The notes under the pieces are model-generated. The model had not been told where the DNA came from and made no database searches. It saw only the letters and a program-made list of their open reading frames with translations. 39,112 nt of DNA from CAVDWX01 sp963612735 (GTDB taxonomy: Bacteria; Bacillota_I; Bacilli_A; RFN20; CAG-826): NCBI GenBank assembly GCA_963612735.1, contig CAVDWX010000078.1, positions 1-39,112 on the forward strand, read 5' to 3'. Positions 14,908-23,801 of this stretch are shown here, piece by piece (the stretch's first letter is position 1; every line of letters begins with the position of its first letter). A program made the position numbers and the translations under genes.

Positions 14908-15672
14908 TTATTTCATCCAAGTGATTTTTCTTTCTTCACCACGCTTTAATCTTTGGATGTTTTCTTTGTGTCTAAATATAATGATTAGACTCATTAAAGT
15001 CACTACGCTTGAATAGACATATCCACAAGTTAAGGTTGGCCCATACATCGGTAGCCAAGTTAGTTCAGTTGGTATTATTTTACATAGGATTAGGATTGTC
15101 CAAGTCCACGCAAAGATTGAAGCTAATATTGATGTTAAAATGCTTGTTATGGAAACGGTTTTAGTTAACTTTAAAAACAAGAAATAAAATAAGCCGGGAA
15201 TAAATCCTAATAACCAAGAACTGAAAACTATTAGTCCCATAAAGACACTGACGCCTTTTCCACCTTTGAATTTAGCAAAGACGGAATAACAATTTCCAAT
15301 CATACAGCCTAAAGCCGCTAACCAGTAGGCAGGCCATTGAATGACATAAGTAGCATTCGCGGATGTATAAAATTCTTTAGCGGTAGCGATTAAAGGTGAT
15401 CCTTGATACATCGGTACAAATGTTAAGATTGCCCAACATATCCACATGGGGGCAACGCTTTTGAACATATCGAACAAGATGATGCCAAAGCCAACTTTCT
15501 TTCCCCATAATCGTCCCGCGTTAGTGCCACCTGGATTATGACTTCCATATTGAGTTATGTCCTGATGAAAGAATATTTTTCCAACCCATAGAGCTGTTGG
15601 AACTGAGCCAAATAAATAGCCGATTAATAAACAACAAATAGGAACGAATATATTATATAAAATAATATCCAT
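14908..15672 (-). CDS. plsY: glycerol-3-phosphate acyltransferase PlsY
   Basis: PlsY is the membrane enzyme that transfers an acyl group from acyl-phosphate to glycerol-3-phosphate, the first step of phospholipid synthesis. The three family motifs are visible: GSVPTALWVGK near the N terminus, SHNPGGTNAGR (about residues 44-54) and FAKFKGGKGVSVF (about 132-144). Several hydrophobic segments fit the usual multi-pass topology. At 254 residues it is longer than the usual 200 or so, with extra length between the second and third motifs and near the C terminus. GGAGG lies 8 bases upstream of the ATG. It is divergent from parE, as in many Firmicutes. Confidence 0.94.
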   Translation of the reverse strand: MDIILYNIFVPICCLLIGYLFGSVPTALWVGKIFFHQDITQYGSHNPGGTNAGRLWGKKVGFGIILFDMFKSVAPMWICWAILTFVPMYQGSPLIATAKEFYTSANATYVIQWPAYWLAALGCMIGNCYSVFAKFKGGKGVSVFMGLIVFSSWLLGFIPGLFYFLFLKLTKTVSITSILTSILASIFAWTWTILILCKIIPTELTWLPMYGPTLTCGYVYSSVVTLMSLIIIFRHKENIQRLKRGEERKITWMK

Positions 15673-15726
15673 CTTTTTCCCTCCTCGTGCGTGTAATTCA
15701 CATGCATTAGAATATACTAAATATCT

Positions 15727-15755
15727 TTATGTTTTCAACCTAATTTGTGTATAAT
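15727..15755 (+). promoter_or_regulatory. probable promoter of parE-parC
   Basis: TATAAT (15750-15755) lies 22 bases before the parE start, with no good -35. A single 11-mer TACTAAATATC at 15715-15725, the same unit found in the phased repeats at 23765 and 32024, lies just upstream. Confidence 0.45.
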
Positions 15756-15777
15756 TAAAACCGTTTAGAGGATATAA

Positions 15778-17718
15778 ATGGCAGAAAATACCAATAATAT
15801 GAGATATGATGCTGATGATATTCATGTTCTTCAAGGACTTGAAGCAGTTCGAAAAAGACCGGGCATGTATATCGGCGGTACAAACATCAGTGGTTTGCAT
15901 CACCTAATTTGGGAAATAGTTGATAATGCAGTCGATGAAGCTCTCAATGGCTTTGGCAATATCATCACTGTCACTCTCTATAAAGATGGAAGCTGTTCTG
16001 TTCTCGATGAAGGCAGAGGCGTTCCAGTAGGAATTAATAAAGAAACCGGAAAATCAGCGGTTGAATTAGTGTTTACAGTTCTTCATGCTGGTGGAAAGTT
16101 CGATAATAACGTTTATAAAAGCGCTGGTGGATTACACGGTGTCGGTGCTTCTGTTGTCAACGCTTTATCTAGTTGGTGCGATGTCACCATTTATCGAGAT
16201 GGTGGAATATATCATCTTCGATTTGAAAATGGTGGCAAAATAGTCGTCCCATTAGAAAAGATTGGAACATGTAAAAAACATGGTACCTTCGTTAGATTTA
16301 AGCCAGATAATACAATCTTCCCCAATACTGAATTTAAATGGGAAACCATTTGCAATAGATTACAAGAGTCAGCCTTTTTAATGAAAGGTGTTCGCTTTGT
16401 TATAAACGACGAAAGAAGTGGACAAAAACAAGAATATTGCTATGAAAACGGACTTAAAGAATATATCGCTAATGTCAATGCTAATAAAAAACCACTAAGC
16501 GATATCGTTTATTTTTCTGACACTGATGACGCCACACATATTGGAGTGGAAATCGCTCTTCAATATTGCTATGAAGATTATAATGAGACTGTTTTTTCTT
16601 ATGCCAATAACATCCGTACTAGAGATGGCGGTACTCATGAAGTAGGCTTTAGAAGTGGAATCACTCGCGCCGTCAATGATTTTGCCGAGGAACAAAAACT
16701 TCTTAAAGGTAAAAAATTAGAAGGAACGGACATCCGTGAAGGTTTAACCGCTATTATATCTATCAAACATCCTGATCCGCAATTTGAAGGGCAAACTAAA
16801 GGCAAATTAGGGAGCCCGGAAGTTACGCCAATTGTTCAAAATATCATCTATAATAAATTCACATACTATCTTACTGAAAATAAAGAAATAGCCTTAAATA
16901 TTATTAAAAAATGCATCGATTCACAAACGGCTCGTTTAGCGGCTCGTAAAGCTAAAGATGAGGCTCGTTCAAATAAAAAGCCAAAAGGTGAAATCATATT
17001 AAGCGATAAATTAACTCCTGCACAAAGTAAGGATTATCTTAAAAATGAGTTATTTATTGTTGAAGGAGATTCCGCTGGTGGGACCGCCAAAAAAGGAAGA
17101 GACCGCATTCATCAAGCAATTTTACCATTACGCGGCAAACCGCTTAATACTGATTCCATATCTTTAGATAAACTTTTACACAATGAAGAAATTGCTACTA
17201 TTATCAATACCATTGGAGCGGGTTATGGACAAAGCTTTGATGTTAACGACATTAGATATGGCAAGATTATTATTATGACTGATGCTGATACGGATGGAGC
17301 TCATATCCAAACTTTGCTTTTAACTTTCTTTTATCACTATATGAGGCCTTTAATTGTTACTGGCCATGTTTATATTGCTGTTCCGCCTTTATATCGAGTT
17401 TTTAAAGAAGAAGGAAGAAAACTCATTCAAGAATATGCTTGGGATGATGATGGATTAGAATTAGCCAAGAAAAAAGTGGGTAGTGGTTATCGCATTTCCC
17501 GTTATAAAGGTTTAGGAGAAATGGACGCGTTTCAATTAAAAGAAACGACTATGGATCCAAAAACTAGATTATTGATTCGCGTCGACATTGAAGATCCATT
17601 TTTAGTGGAAAAACGCGTTTCTATTTTAATGGGAAAAGACGCTAGTATGAGAAAAAAATGGTTAGAAGAAAATGTTAATTTTAATGAAGTTGATACATTT
17701 ATCAAGGAGGTAAAATAA
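15778..17718 (+). CDS. parE: DNA topoisomerase IV subunit B
   Basis: ParE is the ATPase subunit of topoisomerase IV, which decatenates daughter chromosomes. The GHKL ATPase domain shows EIVDNAVDEAL, DEGRGVPVG and the GGLHGVGASVVNALS lid; the transducer domain follows. The TOPRIM domain has the acidic EGDSAGGTA and the MTDADTDGAHI metal site. GyrB and ParE are close, so I assign ParE because parC lies one base downstream and plsY is divergent, a typical parE context. Length 646 is normal. AGAGGA precedes the ATG. The stop overlaps the parC start (TAATG). Confidence 0.94.
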   Translation: MAENTNNMRYDADDIHVLQGLEAVRKRPGMYIGGTNISGLHHLIWEIVDNAVDEALNGFGNIITVTLYKDGSCSVLDEGRGVPVGINKETGKSAVELVFTVLHAGGKFDNNVYKSAGGLHGVGASVVNALSSWCDVTIYRDGGIYHLRFENGGKIVVPLEKIGTCKKHGTFVRFKPDNTIFPNTEFKWETICNRLQESAFLMKGVRFVINDERSGQKQEYCYENGLKEYIANVNANKKPLSDIVYFSDTDDATHIGVEIALQYCYEDYNETVFSYANNIRTRDGGTHEVGFRSGITRAVNDFAEEQKLLKGKKLEGTDIREGLTAIISIKHPDPQFEGQTKGKLGSPEVTPIVQNIIYNKFTYYLTENKEIALNIIKKCIDSQTARLAARKAKDEARSNKKPKGEIILSDKLTPAQSKDYLKNELFIVEGDSAGGTAKKGRDRIHQAILPLRGKPLNTDSISLDKLLHNEEIATIINTIGAGYGQSFDVNDIRYGKIIIMTDADTDGAHIQTLLLTFFYHYMRPLIVTGHVYIAVPPLYRVFKEEGRKLIQEYAWDDDGLELAKKKVGSGYRISRYKGLGEMDAFQLKETTMDPKTRLLIRVDIEDPFLVEKRVSILMGKDASMRKKWLEENVNFNEVDTFIKEVK

Positions 17719-20357
17719 TGGCTAAGAAGAAAGACATTAATGATGAATTGCCCCTTGAAGAAAATATTTCTGTCGAACCTTTAGAACAAGTAATGGGCGA
17801 TAGATATGCAGTCTACGCTAAATATGTTATTCAAGATCGTGCTATCCCAGATGTTAGAGATGGCTTAAAGCCTGTTCAAAGAAGAATTATTTTTTCCATG
17901 TACAAAAATGGAAACACCTTTAATAAACCTACTAAAAAATGCGCTCATACCGTTGGAGCGGTAATGGGAACTTATCATCCTCATGGAGATACTTCCATTT
18001 ATGAAGCTTTAGCCCGTATGTCTCAAGATTGGAAAGTAAGATATCCACTTATCTTTTTCCAGGGCAATAATGGTTCAATCGATGGAGATTCACCAGCAGC
18101 ATATCGTTATACTGAATCTAGATTAAGCGAATTATCCAATGAATTGACTCGTGATATTGATAAAGACACAGTGGACATGCAACTCAATTTCGATGATACC
18201 GAATTTGAACCAATTGTTTTACCCGCTCGTTTTCCTAATTTATTGGTTAACGGCACTGAAGGTATTGCTGTTGCTTTAGCTACAGAAATTCCACCCCACA
18301 ATTTAAAAGAAGTAGTGGACGCTATAATTTATAGAATCAATCATAAAAATGCCGTTATTGAAGATTTGCTTCAATTTGTTAAAGGTCCTGATTTTCCTGG
18401 TGGTGGCATTATTTATAATAGTGAAGGATTGCAAAACATTTATAAAACCGGAAAAGGCCGAATTGAAGTTTGTTCAAAATGTGAAATCATCCAAAATAAA
18501 GATAATCAACAAATTATTATCAGCGAAATACCTTATAAAGTGGTAAAAAAAGACCTTGTCTATGAAATAGACAAAATTCGGGCCTCAAAAGCGATTGACG
18601 GTATTATTGAAGTGAGAGATGAATCTAATTTTGAAGGTATTAGAATTGTTATTGATATCAAAAAAGAAGCGAAAGCTAATCTTATTCTCAATTATTTGAT
18701 GCAAAAGACAATGCTTCTCACCTCCTATAGCGCTAATATGGTGGCGATCGTTTCTGGTAGGCCTAAAACTCTTGATTTGCTTCAATTTATCGATGCTTAT
18801 ATCGATCATCAAGTCGATGTAGTAACTAGAAAAACACGATATGACCTCAATAAATGTAAAGATAGACTCCATATTGTTGATGGCCTTATCATCGCATCTT
18901 TAAATATCAATGAAGTTGTTGATATCATCAAAAAGAGTAAGGATAAAGCTGATTCTAAAATTAATTTAATGAATCGTTATAATTTCTCTAACGTTCAAGC
19001 CGAGGCCATTGTCACGATGCCTTTATACAAACTCTCCCATACCGATGAAGAGATTTTAGAAAAAGAAAAGATTGAATTAGAAACTAATATTCATAGTTAT
19101 GAAGAAATATTATCCGATTCAAATAAACTAAGTCGCGTTATTATTCAAGATTTAAAGGCTATCGCTAATAAATACGGAGATAATCGTCGAACAGTTATTC
19201 AAGAAAAAGAAGAAATTAAACCGATTGATAAGCGCGAGCTCATCGCAAAAGAAGAAGTGGCTATCGCAGTCACATTTGATGGCTATATCAAACGTTCTTC
19301 GGTTAAATCGTATAGAGGAAGTAACGAAGGCAATCCAGGTTTAAAAGATGGAGATAGATTAATCGCTAAAGGCTTAATAAATACTACTGATTACATCGTG
19401 TGTTTCTCTAATTTAGGTAATTACGCATGTATTCCTGTTCACTCCATTAATGAAAATAGATGGAAGGATGAAGGCGTTCATCTCAATTTATTTGTGACAC
19501 TTTCAGCAGGAGAAAAAATTATTAAGGCAATGGGATTTTCTTCCTTTAGAAAAGATTTGTTCTTAGCAATTATAACTAAAGCTGGTCAAATTAAAAGAAT
19601 GCCTATTTCTTCAATAGAAGAAACAAGAAGAAGTAAACCCGCTAAATATATGAAATTATTATCAGGAGACGTTGTTGAAAATGTTTCATTATTATCTGGT
19701 AATAGCGACATTTTAGTGGTTACTACATCGGGAAACGCTTCTTTATATAATGAAAATGAATTAAGCATCACTGGCCCAAAAGCGGGCGGAGTAAAAGCGA
19801 TTAACGGCTTAGCGAATTCTTCTATCGCAGCAATGTTTACTTTAAATAGCGATGAGCATAATAAAATTGCTTTATTTACCGACAAAGGACATATCCGTAT
19901 TTTTGATACCAATAAAGTAAATAAAACCGCTAGATTAGGAAAAGTAACATCCGTTTGCCCATCTTTTAAAGGCGATCCTCATAAAGTTGTCGGTGGATTT
20001 ATCATTCCTAAAGTTGACTCGTTAGATGTTAATTTATATTTAAGCGATAGAAGCTTATTTATTTATAACTTTAATGACTTTAGGGTAACCGATGTTATGT
20101 ACGCAAAACGAAATATTGATTTACCAGCGAAAATGAATATTTCACATGTTTACGATACTTCTTTACTTTTAATCAATAAAGATATCTCCGCTTTCTCAAT
20201 TTCACTAAAAGAAGATAATATTAATGATACTGAAGTTAATAATGATGTTAAAAATAATGATGAAAACGCTCCTTCAACTACCGAGTCTAATAAGGATGAG
20301 ACGAGTGAAGGCAAGTTTGAACAAATTTCAATATTCGACGATTTAGATGACGATTAA
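17718..20357 (+). CDS. parC: DNA topoisomerase IV subunit A
   Basis: ParC is the DNA-cleaving subunit of topoisomerase IV. The quinolone-resistance region reads HPHGDTSIYEAL and the catalytic Tyr sits in SPAAYRYTESRLS. The FQGNNGSIDGD stretch favours ParC over GyrA, and there is no clean GyrA box in the C-terminal beta-propeller. The position equivalent to E. coli ParC Ser80 is Thr; a resistance effect cannot be inferred. The last 45 residues or so form an Asp/Asn/Glu-rich tail. AAGGAGG gives a strong ribosome binding site inside the end of parE. Length 879 is slightly above the usual 800-830, mostly because of that tail. Confidence 0.94.
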   Translation: MAKKKDINDELPLEENISVEPLEQVMGDRYAVYAKYVIQDRAIPDVRDGLKPVQRRIIFSMYKNGNTFNKPTKKCAHTVGAVMGTYHPHGDTSIYEALARMSQDWKVRYPLIFFQGNNGSIDGDSPAAYRYTESRLSELSNELTRDIDKDTVDMQLNFDDTEFEPIVLPARFPNLLVNGTEGIAVALATEIPPHNLKEVVDAIIYRINHKNAVIEDLLQFVKGPDFPGGGIIYNSEGLQNIYKTGKGRIEVCSKCEIIQNKDNQQIIISEIPYKVVKKDLVYEIDKIRASKAIDGIIEVRDESNFEGIRIVIDIKKEAKANLILNYLMQKTMLLTSYSANMVAIVSGRPKTLDLLQFIDAYIDHQVDVVTRKTRYDLNKCKDRLHIVDGLIIASLNINEVVDIIKKSKDKADSKINLMNRYNFSNVQAEAIVTMPLYKLSHTDEEILEKEKIELETNIHSYEEILSDSNKLSRVIIQDLKAIANKYGDNRRTVIQEKEEIKPIDKRELIAKEEVAIAVTFDGYIKRSSVKSYRGSNEGNPGLKDGDRLIAKGLINTTDYIVCFSNLGNYACIPVHSINENRWKDEGVHLNLFVTLSAGEKIIKAMGFSSFRKDLFLAIITKAGQIKRMPISSIEETRRSKPAKYMKLLSGDVVENVSLLSGNSDILVVTTSGNASLYNENELSITGPKAGGVKAINGLANSSIAAMFTLNSDEHNKIALFTDKGHIRIFDTNKVNKTARLGKVTSVCPSFKGDPHKVVGGFIIPKVDSLDVNLYLSDRSLFIYNFNDFRVTDVMYAKRNIDLPAKMNISHVYDTSLLLINKDISAFSISLKEDNINDTEVNNDVKNNDENAPSTTESNKDETSEGKFEQISIFDDLDDD

Positions 20358-20367
20358 ATCAATACTT

Positions 20368-20394
20368 TAGTAAAAAAATAGTAGTTTTTTAGTA
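20368..20394 (+). repeat. 11-bp-phased TAGTA triplet, locus 4
   Basis: Three perfect TAGTA copies at 20368, 20379 and 20390 are spaced exactly 11 bases and start ten bases after the parC stop. No hairpin terminator follows. Confidence 0.7.
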
Positions 20395-20455
20395 TATATA
20401 TTTGACCGATTTTATGTTTCAAAAATTCCCAAGTCTTTATTATTAATAAAATCTC

Positions 20456-20484
20456 TATCAAATACTCAATTTTTCTTTTATCAT
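20456..20484 (+). promoter_or_regulatory. probable leaderless promoter of yqeG
   Basis: TATCAT (20479-20484) ends six bases before the yqeG ATG, and a poor -35 (TATCAA, 20456-20461) lies 17 bases upstream. There is no ribosome binding site, so the mRNA probably begins at the start codon. Confidence 0.4.
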
Positions 20485-20490
20485 ATTTGT

Positions 20491-21021
20491 ATGTTTAAAA
20501 GTTATATTCCATTTCTTTACGCTAAATCGATATATGAGATACCGCCTATTTTCTTTTCTAAGACTTTAAAGGTGAAATACATTTTGATTGACTTAGATAA
20601 TACTTTAGATAGTTACAAGTTGATGACTCCAACCGATATAGCTAGAGATTATATCAAATCTTTAATACTCGAAGGGCTCATTCCAATAATTGTTTCTAAC
20701 AATCGTGGGAAAAGAGTTAAATCGTACGCTGAAGCATTGGGATTAACTTATCTTTCTAAGGCTTGTAAGCCGTTCGCTTTTAAAATTAATAAATTCATTT
20801 CACTTAATAATATCTCTAAGAGTGATATTATATTTATAGGTGATCAAATGATGACTGATGTCAAAGCTTGTCATCGTGCGAGAATTAGAATAATTCTTAC
20901 TGAAAAAATCGTTAAAGAAGACCAATGGACAACACATATCAATCGTCTTATCGATAGAATTATTCGACATTATCATAAACGCAAAGGCAATTTAAAAAAT
21001 TGGAGAGAATACCATGGCTAA
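20491..21021 (+). CDS. YqeG family HAD-type phosphatase
   Basis: The 176-residue protein has the HAD phosphatase motifs: DLDNTLD (about residues 34-40, nucleophile and acid/base Asp), a motif II Ser in IVSNNRG and motif III IGDQMMTDVKA. YqeG-family proteins (subfamily IIIA) are found beside yqeH and yhbY in Firmicutes; the substrate is not established. No ribosome binding site precedes the ATG, and the -10-like element six bases before it suggests a leaderless mRNA. The 3' end overlaps yqeH by eight bases, so they are coupled. Confidence 0.9.
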   Translation: MFKSYIPFLYAKSIYEIPPIFFSKTLKVKYILIDLDNTLDSYKLMTPTDIARDYIKSLILEGLIPIIVSNNRGKRVKSYAEALGLTYLSKACKPFAFKINKFISLNNISKSDIIFIGDQMMTDVKACHRARIRIILTEKIVKEDQWTTHINRLIDRIIRHYHKRKGNLKNWREYHG

Positions 21022-22165
21022 AATTAGAAGACTTATTCGCTGTATGAAGTGCGGTGTCGTCCTTCAAAGCGATGATGAAAATAAAATTGGATACATTACA
21101 CCTGAATATTTAGAAGAAGCAGGCCCATCAACTTTGCTTTATTGCAATAACTGCTATAACAAATTACAGGCTTTAAATGCTGGTTCTTTAGATATGGCAG
21201 TGGATCACGCTATATCTAAAATATTAGATGATGCAGTTGCTACTGATGCGTTAATTCTTTGGGTAGTGGATTTATTTTCTTTTTCAGGAACATTAAATTC
21301 TGATATCGTCAAAAAAATAAAGAAATTAAACGTTATTGTTTTAGGGACAAAGAGCGATTTATTCCCCAAAAGTGTCAATCGACAATATTTAGAAAATTTC
21401 ATTCGCGATTCATTTTTGGATGCTGGAATTAAACCAGTTGGTGTTTATACAATAGGTGGATACGATCAAGATAAAATCGAATATTTGTCTAAACAATTAA
21501 ATGTTCTTCGAGCGGGCCATGATGTCTATATGATTGGTAATTTACTATCTGGTAAAACCACTCTTATTAATAGTTTCCTAAAATTTTACGAGAATAAATC
21601 AAGATGGGAAATTAAAACCATTACTTATCCAGGTACTAATGTCAAAGTGATGGAAATCCCTCTTACTAATTCATCATTTTTCTACGAATTACCAGACTTA
21701 TCTTTATCGACATCCGTGCTTTCTAAAGTTGAGAGATCAGTTCAAAAAGTATTGATACCTTTAAAATCAATAAAGGTCGAAGCTAAAACTATAAATGTTG
21801 GAGAAGGTGTTTCGTTTGGTTCAGTTGCATGTGTTATTCTTCATAAAGGAAAGACTACTAATTTTAAGATTTATTCCGCTCCTAAAGTGGAAATTAAACG
21901 ATTGAAAGAAGAAAAAATCATTAATTTAATGAATGCCATTGCTATTAATTATCATTTTGCTAAACCGCTTAGTAAAAATCTTAATACCGTTAATGATTTC
22001 GATATCTTTGAATACACAATGGATAACGATAATAAATATCATGATATATCTATTGAAGGTTTAGGCTGGATTACCTTGTTAGGTAAAGGACAAATCATTC
22101 GCGTGGCTATACCGCGCGGCACAGCCTTAAAGGAAAGAATATCAAGAGTTCATAAAAATGATTAG
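21014..22165 (+). CDS. yqeH: ribosome biogenesis GTPase YqeH
   Basis: YqeH is a circularly permuted GTPase required for small-subunit assembly. The N-terminal zinc finger has CMKC (residues 10-13) and CNNC (about 43-46). The permuted GTPase order is visible: G4 TKSDLF (about 115-120) comes before G1 GNLLSGKTTLIN (about 175-186), then a PGTNV-type G2 and a DLSLS-containing G3 area; the C-terminal domain follows. Length 383 is close to the family's usual 366. It overlaps yqeG at its 5' end and yhbY at its 3' end by eight bases each, the conserved yqeG-yqeH-yhbY arrangement without the aroE gene found between them in Bacillus. Confidence 0.94.
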   Translation: MAKIRRLIRCMKCGVVLQSDDENKIGYITPEYLEEAGPSTLLYCNNCYNKLQALNAGSLDMAVDHAISKILDDAVATDALILWVVDLFSFSGTLNSDIVKKIKKLNVIVLGTKSDLFPKSVNRQYLENFIRDSFLDAGIKPVGVYTIGGYDQDKIEYLSKQLNVLRAGHDVYMIGNLLSGKTTLINSFLKFYENKSRWEIKTITYPGTNVKVMEIPLTNSSFFYELPDLSLSTSVLSKVERSVQKVLIPLKSIKVEAKTINVGEGVSFGSVACVILHKGKTTNFKIYSAPKVEIKRLKEEKIINLMNAIAINYHFAKPLSKNLNTVNDFDIFEYTMDNDNKYHDISIEGLGWITLLGKGQIIRVAIPRGTALKERISRVHKND

Positions 22166-22451
22166 TAAAGAAGAAAAAAAGCAATTAAAAGCTCTCGCAA
22201 ATAAAATACAAGTCCGCTATCAGATCGGCAAAAACGAGCTTACGGATAGCTTGATTTGCGTACTTGACAATGCTTTAAGTGCACGAGAACTAATTAAAAT
22301 CGATGTCATGCGTGGTTACACTAACGATATTATGGAGCTTGCTTTAGACTTAGCAAGTCAATTAAATGCTGAAATAATCCAAGTTTTAGGAAGAGTAATT
22401 ATCTTATATCGAAGAAATAATAAACATCCTAAAATTCTATTTAAAAAATAA
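22158..22451 (+). CDS. yhbY: YhbY family RNA-binding protein (CRM domain)
   Basis: The 97-residue protein is a stand-alone CRM domain that associates with pre-50S ribosomal particles in other bacteria. It shows the KKQLKALANKI start, the GKNELTDSLI segment replacing the usual GKxGLT, the ARELIKIDVM strand and the C-terminal VLGRVIILYR. The GxxG-type loop of the family is partly degenerate (IGKNELT). It overlaps yqeH by eight bases and is two bases from nadD-yqeK, so all four genes form one operon. Confidence 0.9.
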   Translation: MISKEEKKQLKALANKIQVRYQIGKNELTDSLICVLDNALSARELIKIDVMRGYTNDIMELALDLASQLNAEIIQVLGRVIILYRRNNKHPKILFKK

Positions 22452-22453
22452 AT

Positions 22454-23545
22454 ATGAATATCATTTTATTCGGTGGTGGATTTGATCCGTTCCATCTTGG
22501 TCACCTCAATATGGCTAAATCTGCCCTTAAAAGGCTCTCTGGACGCGTTATTATTGTTCCGGCGCGTATTTCTGTGTGGAAAAGTGATTCACTTAATTGC
22601 GATGATAAAGTCGAATTAATTAAACTAGCTATACAAAACGAAAGTAACATAGAAATATCATTATTTGAAATCAATAATGAAAAACCCATCACTTATTCAG
22701 TTGAGACAGTCAAACATTTTAAAAACCTTTATCCTGACGATAAATTATATTTATTGATTGGTAGCGATCAAGTTAACGAATTTCATCGTTGGAAAGATGC
22801 TTTAGAGATTTCTAAGCTCTGTCAAATCATTTATTTTCCTCGGCCTAATTTTAAAATAAGTGATGACAATATCAAACAATTCAATATCCAAGAACTACAA
22901 GACGTAGTGGAGATTGATGCTTCATCTACTGACATAAGAAATTTAAAAAGGCTTCCATTAACTAAAGAAGAAATATATTACATTGAAAATCATAATTTAT
23001 ATTATATGAGCAAAGTCAAATCATTCTTAGATGAACATCGTTTTAATCATTCTAAGCAAGCTGCACATCTCGCATATGAAATTGCTTTAGCTAATAATTT
23101 AAACGATCCTGATAAATATTATATTGCAGGATTACTACATGATATTGGTAAGAATATTTCAAAAGTAGAAAGTTATGATATTATCAATAAATATTATAGC
23201 GAATATCAAGATATAAATCCCGTTTTGATACATCAATTCATCGGAGAATATTTAGCTATTCATGAATTCAATATAACCGATAAAGACATATTAAAAGCGA
23301 TTAAGTACCACGCAACTGGAAATGAAAATATGAATAATATTGGAATGGTGGTGTACGCTGCTGATAAAATCGAGCCCACTCGTGGATTTGATTCAAGTGA
23401 ACTAATATCCATGATGAAAAAAGACTATAAAATAGGTTTTATCGAAGTCTTAAAAGCCAATCTAGAATATTTTAAAGAGAAGCAGATTGATTACAACAAT
23501 AAATTAACCTATAAATGCTTATCATTCTATTTAGGAATTAAATAA
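22454..23545 (+). CDS. nadD: NadD-YqeK fusion: nicotinate-nucleotide adenylyltransferase / HD phosphohydrolase
   Basis: This 363-residue protein joins two genes that are adjacent in Bacillus. Residues 1 to about 185 are NadD, which makes deamido-NAD from NaMN and ATP: FGGGFDPFHLGH carries the HxGH nucleotidyltransferase motif and SSTDIRN the SxTxxR-type motif. Residues about 195-363 are a YqeK HD domain with LLHDIGK, YHATGNENM and ADKIEPTRGF; YqeK proteins are reported to hydrolyse diadenosine tetraphosphate symmetrically. A linker around IENHNLYYMSKVKSF joins them with no stop or frameshift. No strong ribosome binding site is seen; coupling to yhbY is likely. A rsfS-type gene does not follow. 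Confidence 0.93.
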   Translation: MNIILFGGGFDPFHLGHLNMAKSALKRLSGRVIIVPARISVWKSDSLNCDDKVELIKLAIQNESNIEISLFEINNEKPITYSVETVKHFKNLYPDDKLYLLIGSDQVNEFHRWKDALEISKLCQIIYFPRPNFKISDDNIKQFNIQELQDVVEIDASSTDIRNLKRLPLTKEEIYYIENHNLYYMSKVKSFLDEHRFNHSKQAAHLAYEIALANNLNDPDKYYIAGLLHDIGKNISKVESYDIINKYYSEYQDINPVLIHQFIGEYLAIHEFNITDKDILKAIKYHATGNENMNNIGMVVYAADKIEPTRGFDSSELISMMKKDYKIGFIEVLKANLEYFKEKQIDYNNKLTYKCLSFYLGIK

Positions 23546-23727
23546 ATTCAATGTAGATTAAAACATATTAAATCGAAATGGATATTCAATTGGTCGATGT
23601 TATTTTGCGATAATATATAAACTTCGCATAATTGTCATTATGTTAACCAAATATATATAATTATGTGATACGAACATAATAAAAAAGATATTTAATAGTT
23701 ATTAGATTACATTTGATGGGCTAATTA
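23546..23727. other. AT-rich intergenic region, nothing recognised
   Basis: Between nadD-yqeK and the convergent MazF-like gene there is no gene or strong hairpin in this part. The downstream portion, 23728-23780, is the shared repeat element. Confidence 0.3.
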
Positions 23728-23780
23728 TTGATGAGTTTTCCACCAAAACAGGGTTAATTATAACTACTAAATATCTACTA
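23728..23780 (-). repeat. 11-bp-phased TAGTA repeat, locus 5, with extended shared element
   Basis: On the minus strand TAGTA starts at 23780 and 23769, 11 bases apart. Towards lower coordinates the similarity to 14848-14903 continues: on the plus strand both read TTGAT, then TTTTCCAC, ACAGGG, a TA/ATTA stretch and ACTACTAAATA. The repeat lies 22 bases after the stop of the MazF-like gene. Confidence 0.6.
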
Positions 23781-23801
23781 ATAAATTTAATACCGCTTTT
23801 G

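Noticed and set aside
18349..18546. 65-codon alternative-frame ORF inside parC
   Set aside because: It is a shadow frame of a well-conserved gene with no start signal.
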